Shown piece by piece: positions 1 to 9,783 of a stretch of 41,539 nt of DNA. The stretch spans positions 1 through 41,539 of the forward strand of contig CAMWJS010000015.1 of the NCBI GenBank assembly GCA_947174635.1. The letters are read 5' to 3'. Within the stretch, counting starts at the first letter, position 1, and every line of letters begins with the position of its first letter. The notes under the pieces were generated by a model. That model searched no databases. It was not told the origin of the DNA and was given only the letters and a program-made list of their open reading frames with translations. Source of the stretch: an uncultured Muribaculaceae bacterium (lineage in GTDB: Bacteria; Bacteroidota; Bacteroidia; Bacteroidales; Muribaculaceae). Both the position numbers and the translations under genes were made by a program.

Positions 1-53
1 AGCCGTGCGTCCCTACATCGCAAACCGAAATTTTGGAGTTCTGCAACACCCTC
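1..53. repeat. Half of a dispersed inverted repeat, cut by the window edge
   Basis: These bases match 19004-19056 without a visible difference and match the reverse complement of the last 60-odd bases of the window with one difference. The unit holds half of a GGACGCACG/CGTGCGTCC hairpin and ends in the arm GGAGTTCTGCAACACCC. At 18917-19056 two such units face each other. It is a MITE- or REP-like family, and the rest of this copy lies outside the window. Confidence 0.8.
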
Positions 54-251
54 CCCCGGCTACCACCCGTGATGACATCTCCTCCACTATTCGCTCCCCC
101 GGCTTCCGCAGGACGCCGGTTTACATCACAAAACGAAATAACAGTGTATGGCAATATAACAATTCCTGGTTTTGAATTATTATATTGCCATACACTGTTA
201 TTTCGGCTTGAGCCTTTTTATAGTCAATAACTTTCCTGATAATGATAATCT
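54..251. repeat. Intergenic repeat region with a perfect 26-bp inverted repeat
   Basis: There is no credible gene here; a 65-codon open frame crosses the repeats and looks accidental. Bases 134-159 and 180-205 are perfect reverse complements, 26 bp each, around a 20-nt loop. A short GGCTTGAGCC hairpin followed by TTTTT comes next. Bases 103-129 resemble the GCCGATTTACATCAC repeat at 34558-34583. The long stem could act as a terminator or be a tiny mobile hairpin element. Confidence 0.7.
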
Positions 252-440
252 TTAAAGTTCAAGCTTACGGTAAAACCATCTGAACAACTTATAATATACA
301 TATATCATGCTCGCAACAAGAGCAGATGTCGTATACACTGAAACATAACCGTTTTTCCTGAGAAACTGATTTATCAATGCAACTACACCGGCATATAGAG
401 CCGCAATAACAACAGTCAGTATAAAATACTTCAATTTCAT
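252..440 (-). CDS. Small two-helix membrane protein, unknown function
   Basis: This 62-residue protein starts at MKLKYF. I prefer that start to an earlier ATG at 470 because it lies 5 bases after the stop of the upstream gene, with GAGAGG just before it. Two hydrophobic segments are visible, roughly residues 5-22 and 34-50, and the C-terminus is basic (RWFYRKLEL). The topology is a small inner-membrane hairpin. The near-contiguous spacing with the 173-residue gene upstream suggests joint translation. No family is recognised. Confidence 0.6.
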   Translation of the reverse strand: MKLKYFILTVVIAALYAGVVALINQFLRKNGYVSVYTTSALVASMIYVYYKLFRWFYRKLEL

Positions 441-445
441 GCCTC

Positions 446-967
446 TCAGAAGCCGCCTAACAGCTCGCACAACTCTGAATGACTAAGCGTATGCTTTGAT
501 GACAATTCGTCAGCCAGACGCTTCGCAGCTGCGTGCAGACGGCTGTTTCGATAAGCCCGGTCAAAATACAGATAATGCTTGTCAAACAATTCCGCAGCCT
601 CGTCTGATTCCAGCTGACATTCCACGGCATAATCTGACAAAGCGTCAAGCATCGCACTGCGCAACGACATATCCGGCTCCGTACGGTCTTTTACCATTCT
701 GCGGCACATCACATTCGATATAAGCATCGAGGCAATGACCTGATATTGCTCAAGCACATGTGCCCATGAAGCTTTTGCCGAAATGCTCTCCCCTGCCGCA
801 ATATAGAAATCAGGAGTAAAATCAACCGAGTCAAGCCCGCGGCGCTCTACCGATACTGATGATATATATTTTTCATAATCGAGAATAAACGCGGCCAAAG
901 CCATTCCCGCAACTCCATAACTGCGGTCGGCATCATCTTTATATTTCAAACAGTCTGCTGAATTCAT
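446..967 (-). CDS. Hypothetical protein, Bacteroidales type
   Basis: This 173-residue, apparently cytoplasmic protein is predicted to be largely helical, with no signal peptide or membrane segment. It is acidic and rich in Ala, Leu, Ser and Asp. No catalytic motif is recognised. It starts 29 bases after the porZ-like gene and is followed after 5 bases by the small membrane protein gene, so it is probably the penultimate gene of the nadA-leuS-rdgB-porZ transcription unit. The position after a cell-envelope gene and before a membrane peptide does not by itself define a role. Confidence 0.7.
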   Translation of the reverse strand: MNSADCLKYKDDADRSYGVAGMALAAFILDYEKYISSVSVERRGLDSVDFTPDFYIAAGESISAKASWAHVLEQYQVIASMLISNVMCRRMVKDRTEPDMSLRSAMLDALSDYAVECQLESDEAAELFDKHYLYFDRAYRNSRLHAAAKRLADELSSKHTLSHSELCELLGGF

Positions 968-996
968 CTCTATAAATCAGTCTTCAATGTGGCATA

Positions 997-3399
997 TTAT
1001 TTTACCACAAGTATCTTGGTCACGGCACCGGAAGTCGTTCCGTCACCGTTCTGTGAAGCAAATACATAATATACTCCGGTCTTTACTCTGTTGCCCGAAG
1101 CATCACATCCATCCCACGTAATCATGCCCCCCTGCGACGTCCCCTGGAAGAAAACATTACCAGAGGCATCAGCAATTTTAACCAATGAATCTTCCATCAG
1201 TCCGGTAATGGTGATGAAACCGTTATACTCCGGACGTACAGGATTGGGATAAGCATACACGTCACTGTAGTCATCAGAAGCCGGCGAAGCATCGGAATTA
1301 TACTTTACAAGACCGGCTACAGTGCCGAAATAAACAGCACTTGAGAATTTATCACAGGCTATGGCATATATCTTATTGAGGTGCAGATATGAATTTTCAG
1401 TAGTAAAATTCTCTATGATCTGGCTGCCGTTATCGCTTACAAGATAAGCACCCGAATTAGCCGTTCCTATCCATTTTCTGTTGATACCGTCAACAGCAAG
1501 AGACAATATCGGCTCTCCCTCAAGAAGATAATCGGCAAAATTAGTACCGTCGTTTCGCGGCACCTTTATACGCTGTATACGCATAGTCGGGTCTGTCAGC
1601 TTGGTAGGATTCGGTACGATGAACACACCTGTATCCGTTCCTATCCACACCTGCCCGTTATTATCCTCAACCATACAATATACATTTCCGTTATTTATAG
1701 TCCATTCTTTTCCATCCTGGTCTATAAAAGTAGTCCATATATATGACTTGTCATCCGATGTAGAGGGTGTGCCGTTGGTATTCACACATATCAGCTGATT
1801 GCAATTTCTAAATGTATAAAGCACCATATTGCTTTTTTTACATACAAGCATTACGGCATCCCAGCCCTGCGATGCAACAGGAAAATCAGAAACCCAGTCA
1901 GCCGATGTTGTCGGAGCAGTCGATTTGCGTTTGTCGGCAGAAAGCACATTAAGTTTGCCGTTACCGGCCACCCAAAGATTTCCTTTGCTGTCTATATCAA
2001 TTGCTTGTGTACGAAGATAAGATCCCAGATTTTGTATTGATGAATTTGTTAAATTATAGAAATTCAACTCTTTGCCATCTTTTATTTTGAACACACCATC
2101 ATATTGTGTGGTGATATAATATATATCGGAGTCGTCGGGATCCTCTATTATATTATAAGTATCTGACGGACGGAATGTTCCGTCTTTATACCCATCCGTA
2201 AGCTTATTAGTTAATGTAAGTCCTGATGGGGTGATATCCTTAATCCTGTTTTTTTCTATTACATTGATGTAAGATACCTTTTTATCAGTACCCCAATCAC
2301 CTTTGAAAACAAGATTTAAACCATGGTACGATGCATACACCTTACCGGAATTTGTAGCCGTAAGATAACCTACACCTTTAGAAGTGACAGCCTCTGGTTT
2401 GAAACTGTCGTGCAACAGCGTAATGTTGCCGTCGGAGTCAAACGAACACTCGCTCAGACCGTTATTGTCGGCGGTAAAAAGCTTATTAGGGTCATCCCAC
2501 ATTGTTATCAGCTTGCCCGAGAAATCAGCCGGAAGCTTGGTTTCAGTAACATTATAATCCTCGTCAAACTGCTTTATGCAGGCAATATTGTTTCCCGAAG
2601 CAACCGTATTGTAGATATAGTAACCGTTTTTGTTTTCAAACGGTCCTTTATAATTTCCGTCAGCTACATACTTGTTGAAAGCCACCGTATTGTCCGCAGG
2701 ATTGAATTCCACTTTCTTCGGACTGAAAGAACTCAAAGAGTTAGAACCTAAGAAAATATTGCCTTTCAGACCGCGCAGACCCGTACATGCCGCACAATTG
2801 TTAAGTACGAAATTCTCATAATAGCGGATAGTCTTGTCTATAGGCATGAACCCTATTTTTTTCTCATTGGTGAAATACGCACCTACATATTCGTCAGTAG
2901 CAGCCACAAATTTCACAGGTTTGTCATAGATACCGCTTTCTATAACCTCCCAGCGGCTGTCATTATAGACCACGATACCAAAGTTGGTGGCCACATACAT
3001 ACGGCCCTCCGCGAAACTTATATCATTGATAGTGCGGTCAGACTGAAGCACGGCATCCTTGATATCGGGCAGATTCACTACCTTGCCATCCTTCTTTATG
3101 ACATCAATATTACCTGAATTGTATGCCACGGCCAGATATCCCCCTCTGCTATTATAGAATATCTTGGTGATAATGGCCTCGCTCAGCACATTATGTATAC
3201 CATAATTGTATAATTCTTCAGTATTCTTGTCGAAAGAGAACAACGAGCCCGACGACAGACAGAACACCTTGTCAGGAGTCTCGAGCATCTGCTCCGGGGC
3301 AAGATAGTTGGCATACACTTCCCAGCTGCCCACAGCACGCTGCGCTGCAGCTCCCGAAGGCAATAATACCGCTAATAATATTAAAAGTTTTTTTATCAT
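997..3399 (-). CDS. porZ: PorZ-like type IX secretion system beta-propeller protein
   Basis: This 800-residue exported protein has a signal peptide (residues 1-19, LLILLAVLLPSGAAAQ). The body is built of repeating beta-propeller blades with two-component-regulator-propeller-like motifs such as VWIGTDTGVFIV and KWIGTANSGAYLV. From about residue 709 there is a C-terminal domain beginning YAYPNPVRPEYNGF and ending in TKILVVK, typical of type IX cargo or FlgD-like sorting domains. In Porphyromonas, PorZ is a surface component of the type IX attachment complex that delivers A-LPS to the sortase. Length and architecture (two propellers plus a CTD) fit that family. The call is by architecture and remembered family features; another propeller protein with a sorting domain remains possible. 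It lies 65 bases downstream of rdgB, in the same orientation. Confidence 0.75.
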   Translation of the reverse strand: MIKKLLILLAVLLPSGAAAQRAVGSWEVYANYLAPEQMLETPDKVFCLSSGSLFSFDKNTEELYNYGIHNVLSEAIITKIFYNSRGGYLAVAYNSGNIDVIKKDGKVVNLPDIKDAVLQSDRTINDISFAEGRMYVATNFGIVVYNDSRWEVIESGIYDKPVKFVAATDEYVGAYFTNEKKIGFMPIDKTIRYYENFVLNNCAACTGLRGLKGNIFLGSNSLSSFSPKKVEFNPADNTVAFNKYVADGNYKGPFENKNGYYIYNTVASGNNIACIKQFDEDYNVTETKLPADFSGKLITMWDDPNKLFTADNNGLSECSFDSDGNITLLHDSFKPEAVTSKGVGYLTATNSGKVYASYHGLNLVFKGDWGTDKKVSYINVIEKNRIKDITPSGLTLTNKLTDGYKDGTFRPSDTYNIIEDPDDSDIYYITTQYDGVFKIKDGKELNFYNLTNSSIQNLGSYLRTQAIDIDSKGNLWVAGNGKLNVLSADKRKSTAPTTSADWVSDFPVASQGWDAVMLVCKKSNMVLYTFRNCNQLICVNTNGTPSTSDDKSYIWTTFIDQDGKEWTINNGNVYCMVEDNNGQVWIGTDTGVFIVPNPTKLTDPTMRIQRIKVPRNDGTNFADYLLEGEPILSLAVDGINRKWIGTANSGAYLVSDNGSQIIENFTTENSYLHLNKIYAIACDKFSSAVYFGTVAGLVKYNSDASPASDDYSDVYAYPNPVRPEYNGFITITGLMEDSLVKIADASGNVFFQGTSQGGMITWDGCDASGNRVKTGVYYVFASQNGDGTTSGAVTKILVVK

Positions 3400-3464
3400 A
3401 GTAACCTGTTTTTTCGGATTGAGATTTTTAAAGTAATGCAGTATGATGGTAATCCCTGTAATAT

Positions 3465-4058
3465 TTACAGAGTGTTAAGGTAATCAATCAGTTTGCGGGT
3501 AGCCTTGCCTCGGTGCGACACCGCATTTTTCCGGTCGCCGCTCATCTGGGCGAACGTGACATCGAAACCGTCGGGACGAAACACCGGATCATATCCGAAT
3601 CCACCCTCTCCGTGCATGCTTTCAAGTATCGTACCCTCGCATACACCTTCAAACGTTGTAGCCTTCCCATCAATGACAAGGGCTATCCATGTCACAAAAC
3701 GCGCCGACCGGTCATCTGCGTCTGCAAGATTGTGCAGCAAAAGCTGCATGTTTCCCGCAGTGTCATGGCCGCTCGCCGATGCATACCGTGCCGTATGCAC
3801 ACCGGGAGCGCCGCCAAGTGCAGTCACCTCCAGACCCGTATCATCCGCAAAACAGTCGACACCATATTTTTCTGCTACATAACGCGCTTTCATCAATGCG
3901 TTTTCGCGTATGGTATCGGCCGTCTCGGGTATTTCCTCACAGCAACCTATATCCTTTAACGAACATATTTGAAATCTGTCACCCGCAATATTGCGGATTT
4001 CTTCAAGCTTATGAGGATTATTGGTTACGAATACAAGCTTTTTCAGTTTTTCTGTCAT
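3465..4058 (-). CDS. rdgB: Non-canonical purine NTP pyrophosphatase (RdgB/HAM1)
   Basis: This 197-residue protein hydrolyses dITP, ITP and XTP to monophosphates, keeping deaminated purines out of DNA and RNA. Family signatures are the N-terminal FVTNNPHKLEEI nucleotide-binding motif, the metal-binding FADDTGLEVTALGGAPGVHT block near residue 70, GEGGFGYDPVF near 150 and the terminal SHRGKATRKL block. The length is normal. It follows leuS by 76 bases and precedes the porZ-like gene, all on the minus strand, so co-transcription is likely. Confidence 0.97.
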   Translation of the reverse strand: MTEKLKKLVFVTNNPHKLEEIRNIAGDRFQICSLKDIGCCEEIPETADTIRENALMKARYVAEKYGVDCFADDTGLEVTALGGAPGVHTARYASASGHDTAGNMQLLLHNLADADDRSARFVTWIALVIDGKATTFEGVCEGTILESMHGEGGFGYDPVFRPDGFDVTFAQMSGDRKNAVSHRGKATRKLIDYLNTL

Positions 4059-4134
4059 GTATCTATAACGTAAAATATATCAATTTATTATATCCGGGAA
4101 AATACGGTTCTGACGGTTTCGCCGCACCAACATA

Positions 4135-6906
4135 CTATTTTATCACTATATTGACAATCTTGCCGGGCACTACAATCACTTTGACTATATTCTTTCCTTC
4201 GAGCCATTTGGCTGAATTTTCAGAAGATATGGCAAGATTCTCAACCTCCTTGACATCGGTTCCGGCCGACACGGTCATATTGAACCTGGCCTTGCCGTTG
4301 AACGATACCGCGTAAGTCACATTGTCCTCCTTGATATATTCCTCATTGCATTCCGGCCATACGGCGTCGCACACCGTCTTATCGTGGCCGAGAGCATGCC
4401 AGAGCTCCTCGGCTACGTGAGGCGCGAACGGAGCTATAAGCACTGTCAGATTCTCAAGAACCGCGCGCGAGGTGCATTTCATCGCCGTCAGCTCATTGAC
4501 ACAGATCATGAACGCGCTTATCGACGTATTGTACGAGAAGTTCTCTATATCATAGGTCACCTTCTTTATGAGCTTGTGTATCGATTTGAGGGCTTCCTTC
4601 GTTGGCTCGCTGTCTGTGACAATAAGTTTACCGTCGCGATAGAAGAGGTTCCACAGTTTCTTTATGAAACGGCTCACTCCGTCTATACCGTTCGTATCCC
4701 AGGGCTTGCTCTGCTCTATCGGACCGAGGAACATCTCATACAGTCGCAACGTGTCCGCACCGTAGTTCTCCACTATATCGTCGGGATTTACTACATTGAA
4801 CATCGATTTCGACATTTTTTCAACAGCATAGCCGCACACATACTTGCCGTCCTCCAATATGAACTCCGCATCGTTGAATTCCGGACGCCATGCCTTGAAA
4901 CGCTCCGTATCGAGCACATCATTGCTCACTATATTGACATCCACATGTATCGGAGTGACATCATACTGTTTTTTCAGACCGTATGATACAAATGTATTTG
5001 TATCCTTTATGCGATACACGAAATTGCTTCGTCCCTGTATCATACCCTGGTTGATAAGCTTGCGGAAAGGCTCGTCGGTGCACACCTCGCCGAGGTCATA
5101 CAGGAATTTGTTCCAGAAACGGCTGTAGATAAGATGGCCTGTCGCATGCTCTGTTCCTCCGATATAAAGGTCGACATCACGCCAGTAGCCGTTGGCCTCG
5201 CGGCTCACGAGTGCATCGTTGTTGCGGGGGTCCATATATCGCAGATAATAGGCCGACGAACCGGCAAATCCCGGCATCGTACACTTCTCGAACTCCCATC
5301 CTTCGGGCGTGCACCAGTTCTTGGCGCGTCCCAACGGGGGCTCTCCGCTCTCTGTAGGCAGATATTTGTCTACTTCCGGAAGCTCCAGAGGCAGTTTCTC
5401 TACATCGAGCATATAAGGAATACCCTCTTTATAATATACGGGGAACGGCTCGCCCCAGTATCTCTGACGGGAGAATATAGCGTCGCGCAGACGGTAATTC
5501 ACCTTTACTTTGCCTATACCTTTCTCCTCTATAAACTTCTTTGTGGCGGCAATAGCATCTTTCACCTGCATGCCGTTGAGATTAAGCTCCTCCCCTTCCG
5601 AGTTGATGATTATACCCTCTTTCGCTTCAAAACTCTCTTCGCTTACATCTGCTCCCTCGATAAGAGGTATCACAGGCAGATCGAAATGACGCGCGAAAGC
5701 ATAGTCACGTGAGTCATGGGCAGGCACGGCCATGATGGCGCCCGTGCCGTATCCGGCAAGCACATAATCGCTCACCCATACAGGAATTTTCTTTTTGCTA
5801 AGCGGATTGATGGCATACGCTCCCGTAAACACTCCGCTCACCTTCTTGTCAATCATGCGCTCGCGCTCGGTCTTGTGCTTGATCGACGCGAGATAATCAT
5901 CCACTGCCTTACGCTGCTCCTCTGTGGTTATCATATCCACATACTTGCTCTCGGGAGCAAGCACCATGAACGTCACCCCGAACACCGTGTCCGCACGCGT
6001 GGTGAATATCTCAAGGTCTATATCCTTGCCGTCGATTTTGAAATGCATTTCCGCACCCTCCGAACGTCCTATCCAGTTGCGCTGGGTCTCTTTGAGCGAC
6101 TCGGTCCAGTCTATGCCGTTAAGTCCGTCGAGCAGACGCTGGGCGTATGCCGAAACACGCAGACACCACTGATACATCAGCTTCTGCTCCACCGGATAGC
6201 CGCCGCGAAGCGAAACTCCCTCGCTCACCTCATCGTTGGCAAGCACGGTGCCAAGCTTCGGACACCAGTTAACCATCGTATTGCCGAGATAAGCCAGGCG
6301 ATAGTTCATAAGCACATCGCTCTTCTGCTTCTCATCCATTTCATTCCACTCCCCGGCAGTGAAATCAAGCTCCTTGGTGCAGGCTGCCTTCAATCCCTTA
6401 CTGCCCTCTTTCTCAAAGCGCGCTATCAGGTCGGCCACAGGCATTGCCTTGTCGGCTGCTGTGTCATAATATGAATTAAACATCTTTATGAACGCCCACT
6501 GGGTCCATTTATAATATTCAGGATCGCAAGTCCTGATCTGACGGCTCCAGTCGTATGAAAAACCGATTTTGTCAAGCTGCGAGCGATAACGGTCGATATT
6601 CTGGCGTGTCGTTATCTCCGGATGCTGACCGGTCTGTATCGCATACTGCTCCGCCGGAAGTCCGTATGCGTCATAACCCATCGGATGAAGCACATTGAAA
6701 CCCTTCAGACGCTTGTAGCGCGAATATATGTCAGATGCGATATATCCTAACGGATGACCCACATGCAGTCCCGCTCCCGAAGGATAAGGAAACATGTCAA
6801 GCACATAATATTTCGGTTTATCCTTGTTGATATCGCATTTATATACGTTGTTATCTTTCCAATACTGCTGCCACTTCGGCTCTATTTCTTTGTGATTATA
6901 TTGCAT
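4135..6906 (-). CDS. leuS: Leucyl-tRNA synthetase
   Basis: This 923-residue class I synthetase charges tRNA-Leu. The HIGH-like motif HVGH is at residues 48-51 within [15 protein letters not shown]. The KMSKS loop is at about 697-701. A CP1 editing domain follows the [15 protein letters not shown] segment, with ATP-site and editing residues such as [12 protein letters not shown] and [19 protein letters not shown]. An insertion of roughly 50 residues sits just before KMSKS. The C-terminal anticodon-binding helical domain ([15 protein letters not shown]) and a small C-terminal domain are present. The gap of 119 bases to nadA carries short GGTCCAATAGG repeats on the coding strand rather than an obvious promoter. 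Confidence 0.98.
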   Translation of the reverse strand: MQYNHKEIEPKWQQYWKDNNVYKCDINKDKPKYYVLDMFPYPSGAGLHVGHPLGYIASDIYSRYKRLKGFNVLHPMGYDAYGLPAEQYAIQTGQHPEITTRQNIDRYRSQLDKIGFSYDWSRQIRTCDPEYYKWTQWAFIKMFNSYYDTAADKAMPVADLIARFEKEGSKGLKAACTKELDFTAGEWNEMDEKQKSDVLMNYRLAYLGNTMVNWCPKLGTVLANDEVSEGVSLRGGYPVEQKLMYQWCLRVSAYAQRLLDGLNGIDWTESLKETQRNWIGRSEGAEMHFKIDGKDIDLEIFTTRADTVFGVTFMVLAPESKYVDMITTEEQRKAVDDYLASIKHKTERERMIDKKVSGVFTGAYAINPLSKKKIPVWVSDYVLAGYGTGAIMAVPAHDSRDYAFARHFDLPVIPLIEGADVSEESFEAKEGIIINSEGEELNLNGMQVKDAIAATKKFIEEKGIGKVKVNYRLRDAIFSRQRYWGEPFPVYYKEGIPYMLDVEKLPLELPEVDKYLPTESGEPPLGRAKNWCTPEGWEFEKCTMPGFAGSSAYYLRYMDPRNNDALVSREANGYWRDVDLYIGGTEHATGHLIYSRFWNKFLYDLGEVCTDEPFRKLINQGMIQGRSNFVYRIKDTNTFVSYGLKKQYDVTPIHVDVNIVSNDVLDTERFKAWRPEFNDAEFILEDGKYVCGYAVEKMSKSMFNVVNPDDIVENYGADTLRLYEMFLGPIEQSKPWDTNGIDGVSRFIKKLWNLFYRDGKLIVTDSEPTKEALKSIHKLIKKVTYDIENFSYNTSISAFMICVNELTAMKCTSRAVLENLTVLIAPFAPHVAEELWHALGHDKTVCDAVWPECNEEYIKEDNVTYAVSFNGKARFNMTVSAGTDVKEVENLAISSENSAKWLEGKNIVKVIVVPGKIVNIVIK

Positions 6907-6973
6907 ATCGTGGTTTATTATTTATTTCCTCAGTTATTTATTTTCATTTAAATCTCATATAGGGCCCGTCAGG

Positions 6974-7003
6974 CCTATTGGACCTATACCCCCCTATTGG
7001 ACC
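6974..7003. repeat. Two CCTATTGGACC copies in the nadA-leuS gap
   Basis: The 11-mer CCTATTGGACC occurs at 6974-6984 and 6993-7003, 19 bases apart, in an otherwise C-rich spacer next to AGGGCCCGTCAGGCCT. It lies in the leader of leuS. A leader RNA structure or a simple degenerate repeat are both possible, and no known riboswitch or T-box was recognised. Confidence 0.5.
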
Positions 7004-7025
7004 AATTCCCCCGTTATCCTGCCCC

Positions 7026-8000
7026 CTACTTCTTGCTGAGCTCAAGCATGCGCTCTATCGGACGCCGTGCCCTGCGGGCCACATCGCTGTCCACATGTAT
7101 CTCAGGCTTGCCGTCGCGCAGACAGTCGCGCAACTTCTCAAGCGTGTTAAGTTTCATGAAATTGCAGTCATTGCAGCCACATGTCGAGTCGACCGGAGGA
7201 GCCGCGATAAACTCTTTGCCCGGACACTCCTTGCGCATCTGATGAAGTATGCCGCTTTCAGTCGCCACTATAAACTGTTTCGCATCACTTCCCTTGGCAT
7301 AATTGAGCAAAGCAGCCGTCGAACCAACCTTGTCGGCAAGCATAACTATCACACGCTTGCACTCCGGATGAACAAGCAGCTTCGCTTCGGGATACTGCTT
7401 TTTAAGCTCTACAATCTTTTCAAGCGAGAACTGCTCGTGCACGTGGCACGCACCGTCCCATAGAAGCATCTCGCGACCGGTTATACTGTTGATATATCCT
7501 CCGAGGTTCCTGTCCGGACCGAATATGATTTTGGCATCCTTGTCAAAAGTCTCGACAATGTCACGGGCATTCGACGACGTCACCACAACATCTGTCAGAG
7601 CCTTCACGGCCGCCGATGTGTTGACGTATGATATCACCGTGTGGTCGGGATGCGCCGAAACAAACTTACCGAACTCCTCGGCATCACAACTGTCGGCAAG
7701 CGAGCACCCCGCATTCTCGTCTGGCACAAGCACCGTTTTGTCCGGACACAATATCTTGGCCGTCTCTCCCATGAAATGGACTCCGCACAACACTATCACC
7801 GGCTCCTCTATCTTTTCTGCGATCTGAGCCAGCGCCAGTGAGTCGCCGATATAATCAGCCACATCCTGTATCTCCCCTTTCTGATAATAATGCGCGAGAA
7901 TGACCGCACCCTTCTCCTTCTTGAGTCTGTTTATTTCTCTTTTCAGCTCCTCGACATGCGGGTCGCCATTGCTAACGGCTACATTGTTGTCAACAGTCAT
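7026..8000 (-). CDS. nadA: Quinolinate synthase A
   Basis: This 324-residue [4Fe-4S] enzyme condenses iminoaspartate with dihydroxyacetone phosphate to quinolinate, the first committed intermediate of de novo NAD synthesis. Visible features are AVILAHYYQKGEIQDVADYIGDSL near residue 36 (substrate binding), a Cys in VLCGVHFMGETAKIL, VHPEC, and GCNDC near the C-terminus; the cluster ligands lie among these cysteines. No nadB or nadC is nearby. A -7-like motif on the minus strand at 8208-8215 (TAACTTTG) would give a leader of about 200 bases across the proposed origin region. Confidence 0.97.
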   Translation of the reverse strand: MTVDNNVAVSNGDPHVEELKREINRLKKEKGAVILAHYYQKGEIQDVADYIGDSLALAQIAEKIEEPVIVLCGVHFMGETAKILCPDKTVLVPDENAGCSLADSCDAEEFGKFVSAHPDHTVISYVNTSAAVKALTDVVVTSSNARDIVETFDKDAKIIFGPDRNLGGYINSITGREMLLWDGACHVHEQFSLEKIVELKKQYPEAKLLVHPECKRVIVMLADKVGSTAALLNYAKGSDAKQFIVATESGILHQMRKECPGKEFIAAPPVDSTCGCNDCNFMKLNTLEKLRDCLRDGKPEIHVDSDVARRARRPIERMLELSKK

Positions 8001-8480
8001 TTTATTTTTATATTTTGAAATTTTTTTAAAATTTTCTTTTCTAAAGAATAATAATAACAGATGTTGATAACGGCAATAACTTTTGCCCGATTTTCTTGCT
8101 TTTTAAGTTATTGATTTCATAGCTTGCGTTACTTTCATCTTATCAACACTCTTAAGCGATGAAATAAAAGCACTTATATATGTTATCTACACACTGTTTA
8201 TAAAGTGCAAAGTTAATAACTTTTTGAGAAAAAAGTGTTCAAAAAGTTACAAATAAACATTGAAAAATGCTCCAATATCTTTTTGATAACTGATTTGGAG
8301 TGAAAGCACATATCATATATTAATCTCCTCATGTTTAATATCCAAATTTATTTATCAAAAACTCTTTTATAATTATCTACAACTTTCAACACTGTTTTCA
8401 ACACTGTCAATAACTGTAAATATCCTGTATCATCATATAAAAACCACACCGCAATTGCCTGGCAATGCGGTGTGAAAACA
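8001..8480. other. Candidate chromosomal replication origin (oriC-like region)
   Basis: There is no convincing gene in this stretch. Bases 8001-8060 are almost entirely A and T, like a DNA-unwinding element. DnaA-box-like 9-mers follow: TTATCAACA at 8062-8070 (minus) and 8140-8148 (plus), and TTATCTACA at 8183-8191 and 8373-8381 (plus). Weaker relatives are TTATAAACA at 8195-8203 (minus) and TTATCAAAA at 8281-8289 (minus) and 8352-8360 (plus). The 11-mer TTTCAACACTG is repeated at 8384-8394 and 8396-8406. Rough hand counts of G and C in minus-strand genes on both sides suggest that the skew changes sign here, and a parS site lies 25 kb away. dnaA itself is not in the window. The call is an inference from these converging signs. 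Confidence 0.45.
8439..8474 (-). terminator. Intrinsic terminator-like hairpin, minus strand
   Basis: On the minus strand, CACACCGCATTGCC pairs with GGCAATTGCGGTGTG (one bulged base) and is followed by GGTTTTT. It could end transcripts coming from the KilA-N side before they enter the AT-rich region. A 78-codon open frame (8348-8584, minus) runs through the hairpin, which argues against that frame being a gene. Confidence 0.6.
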
Positions 8481-8879
8481 TACCTTATCTTCTGTTGTAA
8501 GAGATAACGATTCCTTTTTCTTCGGCGGCCTCCTTTCTTCTTCGGCTTGTCATCCTCGACCGCTCCTTTCATGACGAGTTTCAAAACCTTGATGAAAGGA
8601 AGATTCAGGAAATATCGTCACCGCCCCGTCAGGGTCAGTGCTTCGCAATGTAGCGAGGGGTTAGGGCTACTGCCACCTAATCATTGATAACTTCCTATTA
8701 AAAGAAAAAATGAAATTGTTCAGCCATGTCCGACATTGGTCTGACATTGGCCGATGAGTGTTTTTCATAATTCCTGCTTGATTCTTATTTCGGCGGCTAA
8801 GTCACAAAACAGTTACGAAATATCCAAATTTTTTGAGCCTCCGAGGACGAATATGCGTTATGGAACTGATTTTGAATGG
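8481..8879. other. Intergenic stretch without a recognisable gene
   Basis: On the minus strand at about 8500-8620 an open frame reads a basic peptide (PKKKGGRRRKRNR) preceded by RYFLNLPFIKVLKLVMKG. It lacks a good ATG start upstream and might be the C-terminal remnant of an older gene, but I cannot name it. GACATTGG occurs twice, at 8732-8739 and 8743-8750. Nothing else is recognised. Confidence 0.4.
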
Positions 8880-9695
8880 CTATTTAAGCAATTTTCTATC
8901 GTTGTCACCGCTTTCAAGTACGCTCATCTGATGGATGGCGATTTGATTGAGCTTGATCAGACGTTCCTGCTGTGGTATCCCCTGTTCAATAAACACCGCA
9001 TTGAGATTCTCCATATTGGAGAGGCATATAAGTTCATTGATAGAGGCATAATCCCGGATATTGCCTTTGAGGTCGGGATTGGCATCACGCCACTGTTTCG
9101 CTGTCATGCCGAACATAGCCACATTCAGCACATCGGCTTCATTGGCATATATGATACTTGCCTGAGCTTTTGTAATCTCGGCAGGTATGAGATTATGCTT
9201 GATGGCATCGGTGTGGATTCGATAATTTATTTTGGACAACTCACGTTTCGCAGACCAGCCGAGTTGCTTCTGTTCCTCTTCCTTTAGACGTTGGAACTCC
9301 TCAATGAGATATAATTTGAATGGGACACTTATTGCAGAACCGAACTCAAAAGCTATATCTTTGTGGGCATACGTGCCACCATAACGGCCTTTTTTTACAA
9401 TTATTCCTATCGCATTAGTCTTTTCTACCCACTCGGATGCACTCAACACAAACGATGGTAATCCTGCGCTCATTCTAAAGTGGTCAAATTCGACCACTTT
9501 GAAATTAGGATTATGGATTATTTCCCATGTACCAAGGAACTCAATTGTATATCGTGTCCTTATCCAGTTCTTTATCACATCGGCGGCTCTGCCGTCTCCT
9601 TCCTTTGCCGACGCCATGTCAGTAAGGGAGATATAATCCTGACCCTCGACTCCAAGAACTGTTATGTCAGTATTTTGAACAATAATTTTCGCCAT
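8880..9695 (-). CDS. KilA-N domain-containing protein
   Basis: This 271-residue protein has a KilA-N domain in about its first 130 residues. Supporting segments are DYISLTDMASAKEGDGRA, VIKNWIRTRYTIEFLGTWE and GRYGGTYAHKDIAFEFGSAI. KilA-N is a DNA-binding fold of phage antirepressors and DNA-virus proteins that is also common in Bacteroidetes chromosomes. The C-terminal half (helical, with many Lys, Glu and Gln, then NADVLNVAMFGMTAKQWR-like segments) is the usual accessory region of the chromosomal type. No other phage gene is adjacent, so it stands as a lone gene of probable phage ancestry. Its target and role cannot be read from the sequence. Confidence 0.85.
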   Translation of the reverse strand: MAKIIVQNTDITVLGVEGQDYISLTDMASAKEGDGRAADVIKNWIRTRYTIEFLGTWEIIHNPNFKVVEFDHFRMSAGLPSFVLSASEWVEKTNAIGIIVKKGRYGGTYAHKDIAFEFGSAISVPFKLYLIEEFQRLKEEEQKQLGWSAKRELSKINYRIHTDAIKHNLIPAEITKAQASIIYANEADVLNVAMFGMTAKQWRDANPDLKGNIRDYASINELICLSNMENLNAVFIEQGIPQQERLIKLNQIAIHQMSVLESGDNDRKLLK

Positions 9696-9783
9696 AAACG
9701 GAATTTGATGATTTAGAAATGAATAAAAAGCACTACTCTTTCAATACCACATTCGTGTCATAAACAATCCTTGTTTTATTCGT

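Noticed and set aside
33-230. A 65-codon plus-strand open frame at the window start
   Set aside because: It is read through two repeat families and a perfect hairpin, with no recognisable protein feature.
8348-8584. A 78-codon minus-strand open frame with a very basic N-terminus
   Set aside because: It starts at a TTG, runs through a terminator hairpin and through DnaA-box-like and repeated sequence, and matches no family I know. At most its first third is a remnant of an older gene.
8880-9695. KilA-N gene as a sign of a prophage
   Set aside because: No integrase, structural, lysis or other phage gene is adjacent, and the neighbours are housekeeping genes.
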